Shown here: positions 1-4,664 of the stretch, piece by piece
Layout of the letters: the number at the start of each line of letters is the position of its first letter
Numbering within the stretch: position 1 is the first letter of the stretch
Origin: Microcaldota archaeon
Lineage (GTDB): Archaea; Micrarchaeota; Micrarchaeia; Micrarchaeales; CABMGC01
DNA: 5,118 bases
Direction of reading: 5' to 3'
Assembly (NCBI GenBank): GCA_021805625.1
Contig: JAJZEU010000139.1
Span: 1-5,118 of the forward strand
The notes under the pieces: model-generated
Told to the model about the DNA's origin: nothing
What the model saw: the letters and a program-made list of their open reading frames with translations, nothing else
The model's database searches: none
Position numbers and translations under genes: made by a program

Positions 1-614
1 ATTATGACGCCGAGCAGCATGTAGTTGGTATTGCTGTACTCCCATCTCCTTCCCGGCTTGAATAGAACCGGCAGGCCCTTCGTTTTCTCTACGAGCTGCT
101 CCTCGCTGTATTCCATCCTCCTGTCGAAGGCGCCTCCGGGCCTCACGAGCGCCCCGTCAAGGTATGCCGAAAGGCCCGATGTATGCGAGAGGAGGTTCAC
201 AATCCTTATCTCCTTCCAGCGCACCGGCGATTTCGGGAAGTAGTCTGCCAGGCTGTCTTCCAGGCTCACCTTGTGCTTCTCCGCAAGCATCATTATCGCA
301 GCTGATACAAACTGCTTGCCCATCGATGCTATGCAAAAAGGTGTCTCGGGCCTGACTGGAAATCTCTGCTTCAGATCCCCGACACCGTAGCCCTTGGCAA
401 AAAGGACCTCGCCATATTTGTAGACGCCAACTGCTACGCCCGGTATGTGCTGCTCTTTCATTTTTTTCTTGATGTACGTGTCGATGCTGGCCTCCTGCAT
501 CTGCGTCAGCGCAGCTTCCCGCGCTGCAGGCCGAATAATCGATTTCAGTTCTATGGCTGCCTTGCTTTCATAATGGACTCTCTCATATCCCTGCAGCTGC
601 CTGATTCCAAGCAT
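1..614 (-). CDS. Serine hydrolase, class C beta-lactamase / penicillin-binding-protein-like, partial (3' end outside window)
   Basis: Seen: translating the minus strand gives a continuous frame from ATG at 614-612 to the window edge (204 codons). It carries the serine beta-lactamase-fold signatures: an IPGVAV stretch near the N-terminus, the SxxK catalytic motif as SMGK (Ser97, Lys100), HTSGL around residue 135, and the Tyr motif YSN at about 193-195. The third motif (HxG/KTG) would lie beyond the window. Family knowledge: such proteins are acyl-serine hydrolases acting on peptides, D-amino-acid peptides, esters or beta-lactams; the substrate cannot be told from sequence. No clear signal peptide or membrane segment is visible, so a cytoplasmic location is likely. 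The start is uncertain. ATG 614 is the most upstream in-frame ATG and the frame stays open above it without another usual start. ATG at 500-498, just before the conserved domain, is the alternative and fits better with a TATA-like box at 626-634. The gene is divergent from the IS element and the metallo-hydrolase. Confidence 0.9.
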   Translation of the reverse strand, partial: MLGIRQLQGYERVHYESKAAIELKSIIRPAAREAALTQMQEASIDTYIKKKMKEQHIPGVAVGVYKYGEVLFAKGYGVGDLKQRFPVRPETPFCIASMGKQFVSAAIMMLAEKHKVSLEDSLADYFPKSPVRWKEIRIVNLLSHTSGLSAYLDGALVRPGGAFDRRMEYSEEQLVEKTKGLPVLFKPGRRWEYSNTNYMLLGVI

Positions 615-625
615 CCTAGCGCCCC

Positions 626-634
626 ATTTATTAA
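626..634 (-). promoter_or_regulatory. TATA-like box (near-symmetric) between the serine hydrolase and the IS element
   Basis: The minus strand reads TTAATAAAT, preceded by GCAAAAG, which resembles an archaeal BRE plus TATA arrangement. Transcription would start roughly 25 bases further on, near 604, which is inside the longest version of the serine hydrolase frame and so favours the ATG at 500. On the plus strand the same bases read ATTTATTAA, so the box could also have served a divergent rightward gene. This is inferred from motif shape and spacing only. Confidence 0.35.
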
Positions 635-652
635 CTTTTGCGAGTAGGAAGT

Positions 653-670
653 CCTCTTCTGTAAGGGAGG
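653..670 (+). repeat. Candidate left-end subterminal hairpin of the IS
   Basis: CCTC (653-656) pairs with GAGG (667-670) and TT (657-658) with AA (663-664), enclosing a CTGT loop and leaving a two-base GG bulge. In IS200/IS605 elements, imperfect hairpins near each end are the TnpA recognition sites. Assignment rests on position, 56 bases before tnpB, and on the adjoining GATGAAAGCG. The stem is short, so this is tentative. Confidence 0.35.
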
Positions 671-713
671 GGGATGAAAGCGAGCAAACACATAATAAAT
701 TATTGATGAAAAT

Positions 714-723
714 ACATATAAAG
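714..723 (+). promoter_or_regulatory. TATA-like box for tnpB
   Basis: ACATATAAAG follows an A-rich BRE-like stretch (GATGAAAA). A start site about 25 bases downstream falls near 745, which would suit translation from the ATG at 750 (residue 9 of the long frame) as a nearly leaderless message. A second, weaker AT box (CATAATAAAT, 691-700) would instead suit the ATG at 726. There is no convincing Shine-Dalgarno for either start. Confidence 0.35.
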
Positions 724-725
724 AT

Positions 726-2072
726 ATGTTGAAACTCAGGGCAAATGACATGGCAAACATCATGGGAAAGAACCTCAGAATAAGCAGAAAGGGCAAGGAG
801 ACGAGAGCAAGGCGAGAGATGCAAGAAGCAAGGATATACAAGATAAAATTCGACAAAAACAAAATATCAAATGAGAAGTTGCAGAAAATCAAAAGGTTGT
901 TTCTGGAGGGCAAGTGGTTCACAAACTATATGATGGCAAAAGGCATAAATGAATTGGTATCATACAAAGACTATAAAATCAGGAAGGTTGAAGTAAAGGT
1001 CAAGGATGCATTTGAAAACAGGGAACTGAATATACTATCATCTCAGATGAAAGAGTATTTGATAACAAGATTGCAGAGCAACACAAAAACCATTCAGACG
1101 TTGAATAAGAGCGGGCATAAAACAGGCAAAATGAATTACATAAAAGCGCTGCATTCCATACCGCTGATGCAATACAACAATACCTATTATGTGAATAAAA
1201 AGAGAAAAATCGTCCGCGTTCAGGGATTGGGCGACTTTAAGGCCATCGGTCTAAATCAGATGCCAGACAATTCAGAGCTAACAGCTGCAGACCTTATCGA
1301 AAGAAATGGCGATTATTTCATACACATAACAGCATACATAGCAAAGGAAGAAAAGGTGCACAACAAAAAGGCAATAGGCATTGATTTTGGCATAAAGAAC
1401 CAGGCTGCCTTCTCCAACGGCATAAAGGTTCAATATGCAATTCCAGTATCTGAAAGGATAAAGAGCTTATCAAAAGCCTTTTCAAGAGCTGAATACAACG
1501 AAGAGACAAAGGCTTCATCAAAGAGAAGGCAAAAACTACGCAATAAAATGAACAAGGAATTTGAACATCAGAATCAGCAGAAAATTGACATAAACAACAA
1601 AATAGCGCATTATATAACAACGAATTACCAATATGTCGCTTATCAGAATGACTGCATACACGCATGGGAGAAACTTTACGGAAGAAGAATCTACCAAACT
1701 GCTATAGGGGGACTCCGTGATGCCTTCGAAAGAAAGGCTAACACCCCTACTGAAGTAGGCAGGTTCGTAAAAACCACCGGTGTATGCATGAATTGTGGTA
1801 AGGTTTCGAAACTGAATCTATCTGATAGGGTATTTGAGTGCCCTTTCTGCAAATATGTATCAGATAGGGATGTGGCTTCGGCACATATAATAATGACCAA
1901 AGGGCTTTCCCTATGGAACATAGGGGAGACGCTCGCAGAGGACCATGCCTCTACAAGTAGCATGCTGCGCTATATGAATAATATACCGCATGTGAAAGCA
2001 AGCATTTCCAAAGAAGCGAGAAGTCCCAAACAAGCGGACGCGGCAGAAGCCCCGCCCGTGAGGACGGGGTAG
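726..2072 (+). CDS. tnpB: TnpB, RNA-guided RuvC-like endonuclease of an IS605/IS1341-type element
   Basis: This 448-residue protein has the TnpB layout. A lysine/arginine-rich N-terminal half (about 1-210) would hold the wedge and REC-like parts. RuvC-I is IGIDFGIKN with Asp220. RuvC-II lies around 303-313 (YVAYQNDCIHAW), followed by a GRRIYQTAIGG segment. The zinc finger is CMNC (354-357) and CPFC (372-375), 14 residues apart. RuvC-III is DRDVASA with Asp380/Asp382. The tail EAPPVRTG is typical of TnpB frames that read through the right-end hairpin. Family knowledge: TnpB uses a guide RNA from the element's 3' end to cut DNA next to a TAM, which favours retention of the element. Odd: no glutamate sits at the usual RuvC-II position; Gln307-Asn308-Asp309 is there instead, so full nuclease activity is uncertain. 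ATG 726 was taken as the longest start; ATG 750 or 762 are real alternatives given the TATA box at 714-723. Confidence 0.94.
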   Translation: MLKLRANDMANIMGKNLRISRKGKETRARREMQEARIYKIKFDKNKISNEKLQKIKRLFLEGKWFTNYMMAKGINELVSYKDYKIRKVEVKVKDAFENRELNILSSQMKEYLITRLQSNTKTIQTLNKSGHKTGKMNYIKALHSIPLMQYNNTYYVNKKRKIVRVQGLGDFKAIGLNQMPDNSELTAADLIERNGDYFIHITAYIAKEEKVHNKKAIGIDFGIKNQAAFSNGIKVQYAIPVSERIKSLSKAFSRAEYNEETKASSKRRQKLRNKMNKEFEHQNQQKIDINNKIAHYITTNYQYVAYQNDCIHAWEKLYGRRIYQTAIGGLRDAFERKANTPTEVGRFVKTTGVCMNCGKVSKLNLSDRVFECPFCKYVSDRDVASAHIIMTKGLSLWNIGETLAEDHASTSSMLRYMNNIPHVKASISKEARSPKQADAAEAPPVRTG

Positions 2073-2077
2073 TTCAC
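1955..2077 (+). ncRNA. Predicted guide (omega/re) RNA scaffold at the IS right end
   Basis: In IS605-type elements the guide RNA scaffold is transcribed from the 3' end of tnpB through the right-end hairpin, and the guide is whatever DNA follows the element. Here the hairpin at 2050-2069 and the GTTCAC end fit that design. The 5' limit is a guess from the usual scaffold length of about 100-150 nt. The guide would be the bases from about 2078 onwards, which cover the start of the metallo-hydrolase gene. Confidence 0.4.
2050..2069 (+). repeat. Right-end hairpin of the IS, overlapping the tnpB 3' end
   Basis: CCCCGCCC (2050-2057) pairs with GGACGGGG (2062-2069) with a single C-A mismatch, closing a GTGA tetraloop of the GNRA class. 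It lies inside the last codons of tnpB, and the TAG stop follows at 2070-2072. This is the expected position of the right-end TnpA site and of the terminal stem of the guide RNA scaffold. It could also slow or end transcription into the following gene. Confidence 0.75.
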
Positions 2078-2086
2078 CGTGGTTGC

Positions 2087-2752
2087 ATGGATATGGGCTT
2101 TATAAAGTGGATCAACCATGCCGGCTTCCTCATCGAGAACAATGGAAAGCACATCTACATAGACCCGTTCGCTCTTTCCGATTCGTACAGCTTCCCAAAA
2201 GCGGACATGATCTTCATAACGCATCCTCACTTCGACCATTTTAGCATGCAGGACATCAGGAAGATAGCAGTAGATGGCACCACCTTCGTAGTTCCAAGGG
2301 ATACAGCAAGCAAGATATCATACATGAATGTAATAGCAGTGGGCCCAAACGAGAGCGGCATTGCCGATAGCACACCCTTCGAGACTATACCAGCATACAA
2401 TAAGGTCAAGGAAAGGCGCAGCTTCCACAGCCCCAGCAGCGGCTGGGTCGGATATGTGCTGAAACTGAACGAAGCTACGATATACCATGCCGGGGACACC
2501 GATGTGATAAACGAGATGTCAAGGGTAGATGTTGACATAGCGCTCATACCGATGGGGGGCACGTATACGATGGACGTCGATGATGCGATAAGCGCTACAA
2601 AACTGATGAAGGTCAAGGTTGTAGCGCCCATGCACTACAAGGCGCTTCTGGGAAAAGAAAAGGCTGTAGAAGCGGAGGAGAAGTTTGCAGGAGCCGTAGC
2701 AAACGCCATGATAATGAAGGAGATACAGGAGCCTACCTACTCCCTCCAATAG
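2087..2752 (+). CDS. Metallo-beta-lactamase-fold metal-dependent hydrolase, UlaG-like / UPF0173 type
   Basis: A 221-residue protein of normal length for this compact MBL subgroup. The metal-binding set is complete: HPHFDH (His46, His48, Asp50, His51), His134 and Asp137 in YHAGDTD, and His183 in APMHY. The N-terminal FIKWINHAGFLIE and the DPF segment match the usual opening strands, and SGWVGYVL and IPMGGTYTMD match conserved internal strands of the subgroup. Family knowledge: members bind two metal ions and hydrolyse phosphoester or lactone-type bonds; UlaG is the named example. The true substrate here is unknown. No membrane segment is seen, so it should be cytoplasmic. ATG 2087 and ATG 2093 are both possible; the latter (MGFIKW) matches the usual family start more closely. 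Neither has a Shine-Dalgarno, since the bases upstream belong to the IS right end, so expression may depend on readthrough from tnpB. The gene ends 38 bases before the ATPase start. Confidence 0.92.
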   Translation: MDMGFIKWINHAGFLIENNGKHIYIDPFALSDSYSFPKADMIFITHPHFDHFSMQDIRKIAVDGTTFVVPRDTASKISYMNVIAVGPNESGIADSTPFETIPAYNKVKERRSFHSPSSGWVGYVLKLNEATIYHAGDTDVINEMSRVDVDIALIPMGGTYTMDVDDAISATKLMKVKVVAPMHYKALLGKEKAVEAEEKFAGAVANAMIMKEIQEPTYSLQ

Positions 2753-2790
2753 GTAATAAAAGTTTTGCTTTTGATAAATTGGTTGATCGC
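2752..2790 (+). promoter_or_regulatory. Short intergenic region with TATA-like box before the ATPase gene
   Basis: GTAATAAAAG (2753-2762) is a TATA-like element lying about 33 bases before the ATG at 2791, which would give a short leader of about 7 bases. A second AT-rich stretch, TTGATAAAT (2771-2779), is nearer. AAAAG (2758-2762) and CTTTT (2768-2772) could form a weak 5-bp stem. Either the ATPase has its own promoter here or it is co-transcribed with the metallo-hydrolase; the sequence does not decide. Confidence 0.35.
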
Positions 2791-4113
2791 ATGGATTGGA
2801 ACAACAATAATAATTATGACCTCAGGCGTGCTGTGTATGAGAGGATGTCTGAGCAGCTGAGCAAGATACCAGAGGAATCGGACAGGAACAAGTACATAGA
2901 GCGGGTGGTAAAGGGCATAAAGCCGGATGCGAGCAAGAGTGAAATAGATGGAGTGATAGCAGACAGCAAGAAGTTCGACCCGATAGACAAATACCTCTAT
3001 GATCCTGATGTTGAGGACATAATGGTAAACAACATAAGCAATATCTTCCTCTACACGACGAAGTCAGGTTTCATAAAGACAAAGGACTCTATAAATAGCA
3101 AGAAGGACCTTGAGATGCTCGTTGCAAAGATGAAGATGTATGCCACCACGGCAGTAGCAAGCAAGAAGATATTCGACGTGCATCTGCCCAACGGCTCAAG
3201 GGTGAACATAGTGGACTCGCCGCTAGGCGCAGACATAACGATAAGGAACTTCAAGCCAACAGCAATGAGCATAATAGACCTGATAAATGCTGGAGAGATG
3301 AGCTATCAGATGGCAGCAAGGCTATGGATATACGTGGATGGCCTCAAGGTAAGGCCGGCAAACCTGCTGATAGGAGGGATGCCTGCGAGCGGAAAGACAA
3401 CGCTTCTCAATGCGATGTTCAGCTTCTTCAGGCCAGAGGAGCGCATTGTGGTCATTGAGGAAACATACGAGCTGAACACTGAAACACAGGAGAACTGCGT
3501 AAGGCTTGAGACCGATCCTTCTGTGCCAATGGAAGACCTTGTCAAGAACGCGTTGAGGATGAGGCCGGACATGATAATAATAGGCGAGGTCAGGGGAAGC
3601 GAAGCAAAGGACATGATGACTGCAATGAACATAGGGAAGATCTCGATGGGCACTATACACGCCAGCACTGCAAGGGATGTTGTCACAAGGCTGCAACACA
3701 GCCCGATGAACGTGGACATGGACATAGTGCCTCTCATCGATGCAATTGCCATCGTATCACAGGTTCCGGAGAAAGGCAGGATGGTAAGGAAGATAACGCA
3801 GGTTTCCGAGATATCCGGCATAGAAACGCAGGTGCTCATGTCAGACCTCTACACCTATGACTACAAGACCCACAGGGGCACTGACATACTTCCAAGCGTT
3901 ACATACCGCGACACGCTCTCGAAGCTTACGGGCTATCCCCCTTCGGAAATAATAATGGAGGAGCAGAGAAGGGCAAAGATACTAGAGCGCCTGAACGGGC
4001 TTGGCACAAGGAACATGCACGACATCAATGCGTTCTGCAAGGAGTACTATGAAGATCAGGAAAAGGCGATGCAGAAGATAGGCCTTCCGGATCTTGGGAA
4101 GTTGCCATGGTAG
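2791..4113 (+). CDS. Type II/IV secretion system or type IV pilus assembly ATPase (TadA/VirB11/PilT-like)
   Basis: From ATG 2791 the product has 440 residues, typical for archaeal secretion ATPases of the GspE/TadA/VirB11 class. Seen, numbered from that ATG: an Asn-rich N-terminus (WNNNNNYD); the N-terminal domain with DPDVEDIMVN (about 71-80), the usual substrate/hexamer contact segment; Walker A GGMPASGKTT (195-204); an Asp-box-like VVIEETYEL (about 220-228) with a Glu pair; a Walker B region MIIIGEVRG (about 261-269); and the His box MGTIHAST (286-293). Family knowledge: hexamers of this ATPase sit at the cytoplasmic face of the membrane and drive pilin assembly or export with a TadC/FlaJ-like membrane platform. 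No such partner, pilin or prepilin peptidase lies in the window; the next DNA is a transposase remnant. FlaI (archaellum) is less likely, as no archaellum genes are adjacent. A TTG at 2779 would add four residues (MVDR); ATG 2791 is preferred. Confidence 0.92.
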   Translation: MDWNNNNNYDLRRAVYERMSEQLSKIPEESDRNKYIERVVKGIKPDASKSEIDGVIADSKKFDPIDKYLYDPDVEDIMVNNISNIFLYTTKSGFIKTKDSINSKKDLEMLVAKMKMYATTAVASKKIFDVHLPNGSRVNIVDSPLGADITIRNFKPTAMSIIDLINAGEMSYQMAARLWIYVDGLKVRPANLLIGGMPASGKTTLLNAMFSFFRPEERIVVIEETYELNTETQENCVRLETDPSVPMEDLVKNALRMRPDMIIIGEVRGSEAKDMMTAMNIGKISMGTIHASTARDVVTRLQHSPMNVDMDIVPLIDAIAIVSQVPEKGRMVRKITQVSEISGIETQVLMSDLYTYDYKTHRGTDILPSVTYRDTLSKLTGYPPSEIIMEEQRRAKILERLNGLGTRNMHDINAFCKEYYEDQEKAMQKIGLPDLGKLPW

Positions 4114-4173
4114 GTCCTAGTAGTTGCTGAAGAAGACCGCGGCCTGTACAGTAGTTCCGAAAGGAGGTCGTAA

Positions 4174-4363
4174 GAAGTAAAACTCATCAGAGAAGAGGTT
4201 TTAAGAGCCAGAAAACTCTGGGATCTACAAGTTGGACGTCTGTTTGCATATTACAATTTCGTTCGTGTGCATTCTGTAATAAAGATGACTCCTTCTGCAG
4301 GCAGGTCTGATCGAGTATTATGGCTGTAAAACAGGGAAAAGCAGGTGGAACTTTCTGATAAGG
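4174..4363 (+). pseudogene. Remnant of a DDE-type (integrase-core) transposase, C-terminal end only
   Basis: From 4174 the frame reads into FAYYNFVRVHSVIKMTPS (about 4234-4296), which is the conserved C-terminal signature of many DDE/rve transposases (YYNFVRxHxxLxxxTPAExAG). After TPSA the homology moves by one base into another frame, where AGLIEYYG and then GKSRWNFLIR (4301-4363) continue the usual ending. That is consistent with a two-base deletion near 4299. In the first frame a TAA lies at 4171-4173 immediately upstream and another at 4327-4329. No catalytic DDE residues or terminal inverted repeats are visible, so this is a dead fragment of a larger element. The IS family cannot be fixed; an IS6-like or other integrase-core family is possible. 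It sits directly behind the secretion ATPase gene and may mark the point where a former operon partner was lost. Confidence 0.72.
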
Positions 4364-4526
4364 GGGCGACAAGAAACCTATATTTTTCTTTGTTACCTAT
4401 TATCACTCATATTTGGATGCAGAGTCCTTTCGCTGAGGCAGAGGAATACTTAAATATTTTTGTATGCCATTTAATCAAATGACTGATTTCTTCTCATAAA
4501 TATACCTACTGCTACAAGGTGGTAAA
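4364..4526. other. Non-coding AT-rich stretch with several TATA-like elements
   Basis: No gene can be supported here. TATA-like motifs occur at 4379-4386 (TATATTTT), 4449-4459 (CTTAAATATTT) and 4496-4504. T-rich runs at 4381-4390 and 4456-4461 could equally act as archaeal U-rich terminators for the upstream ATPase transcript. Two tiny frames (21 codons from 4417; 6 codons from 4479) have no support beyond being open. Confidence 0.4.
4496..4504 (+). promoter_or_regulatory. TATA-like box upstream of the collapsed pcna frame
   Basis: ATAAATATA sits about 27 bases before the GTG at 4527, the spacing expected for a leaderless archaeal message. A Shine-Dalgarno-like GGTGGT (4518-4523) also lies three bases before the GTG, which would only be used if transcription begins further upstream, for example from the box at 4449-4459. 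These are likely the retained 5' signals of the ancestral pcna gene. Confidence 0.45.
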
Positions 4527-4534
4527 GTGTTTGA
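4524..4534 (+). repeat. 11-bp direct repeat, left copy (AAAGTGTTTGA)
   Basis: AAAGTGTTTGA overlaps the GTG start of the collapsed pcna frame. An identical copy lies at 4645-4655, just after the frame's stop codon, 121 bases away. Confidence 0.75.
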
Positions 4535-4643
4535 AATAAAGGTAGGCGATGCGAAGTATCGGAAGAATTGCGTTGATTCGATAGTACGCCTGATAGGCGA
4601 GGCTTCCCTTGCCTACTTCCTTGCGCCATACATCGAAAGCTAA
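4527..4643 (+). pseudogene. Internally deleted PCNA sliding-clamp gene: extreme N-terminus joined in frame to extreme C-terminus
   Basis: A GTG-initiated frame of 38 codons. Residues 1-27 (FEIKVGDAKYRKN, then CVDSIVRLIGEAS) resemble the first strand and helix of archaeal PCNA, where a start like MF-x-IK-x-x-DAK and L-I-x-E-A-S/T-F are usual. Residues 28-38 (LAYFLAPYIES, then stop) resemble the last strand and C-terminus of PCNA, usually YxLAPrIE. The roughly 200 residues between, including the interdomain linker and most of both clamp domains, are missing. PCNA is a trimeric ring that tethers polymerases and nucleases to DNA; this product could not form a ring. The upstream TATA-like box and Shine-Dalgarno-like sequence are kept and the join stays in frame, so a micro-peptide could be made, but a dead copy is the simpler view. 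An intact pcna must exist elsewhere in the genome. Identification is by recognition of two short segments, so it is moderately sure. Confidence 0.65.
4594..4615 (+). repeat. 9-bp hairpin at the pcna join
   Basis: TAGGCGAGG (4594-4602) pairs with CCTTGCCTA (4607-4615) with one G-T pair and a CTTC loop (4603-4606). Its centre lies at codons 26-27, where the N-terminal and C-terminal PCNA segments meet. Confidence 0.7.
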
Positions 4644-4644
4644 A

Positions 4645-4655
4645 AAAGTGTTTGA
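4645..4655 (+). repeat. 11-bp direct repeat, right copy (AAAGTGTTTGA)
   Basis: Identical to 4524-4534. It lies two bases after the TAA of the collapsed pcna frame and directly ahead of the mechanosensitive channel gene. Its own GTG opens only a six-codon frame, so it is not a gene start. Confidence 0.75.
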
Positions 4656-4664
4656 TTGCCTTCA

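Larger units (their letters stand above)
651..2077 (+). mobile_element. tnpB-only IS200/IS605 (IS1341-type) insertion sequence
   Basis: The element is defined by a full-length tnpB, a GC-rich right-end hairpin overlapping the tnpB stop and followed by GTTCAC, and a left-end region with an imperfect hairpin (653-670) followed by GGGGATGAAAGCG, a type of sequence typical of left ends in this group. No Y1 tyrosine transposase (tnpA) is present, so movement would need TnpA supplied in trans. Elements of this family make no target-site duplication and no terminal inverted repeats, and none are seen. The right end is placed at about 2077 from the GTTCAC. The left end is approximate (somewhere in about 640-655), because its cleavage site cannot be set without an empty-site comparison. 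Confidence 0.75.

Noticed and set aside
551..922. Minus-strand 123-codon open frame across the IS left end
   Set aside because: It overlaps the serine hydrolase in another frame on one side and tnpB antisense on the other, and its sequence shows no recognisable domain.
1318..1665. Minus-strand open frames inside tnpB, the metallo-hydrolase and the ATPase
   Set aside because: They are antisense shadows of well supported genes and show no family motifs.
2099..2106. Perfect TATA-like palindrome TTTATAAA inside the metallo-hydrolase start
   Set aside because: It encodes conserved family residues (FIK), and a start site 25 bases on would skip the first conserved strand with no suitable in-frame start codon.
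4160..4170. Strong Shine-Dalgarno-like AAAGGAGGTCG
   Set aside because: No start codon follows at a useful distance and the frame behind it is the transposase remnant, so it is probably coincidental.
4417..4482. 21-codon frame starting MQSPFAEAEEYL, followed by an overlapping 6-codon frame from 4479
   Set aside because: TATA-like sequences lie at suitable distances, but the frames are very short, match nothing recognisable and occur in AT-rich DNA where such frames arise by chance.
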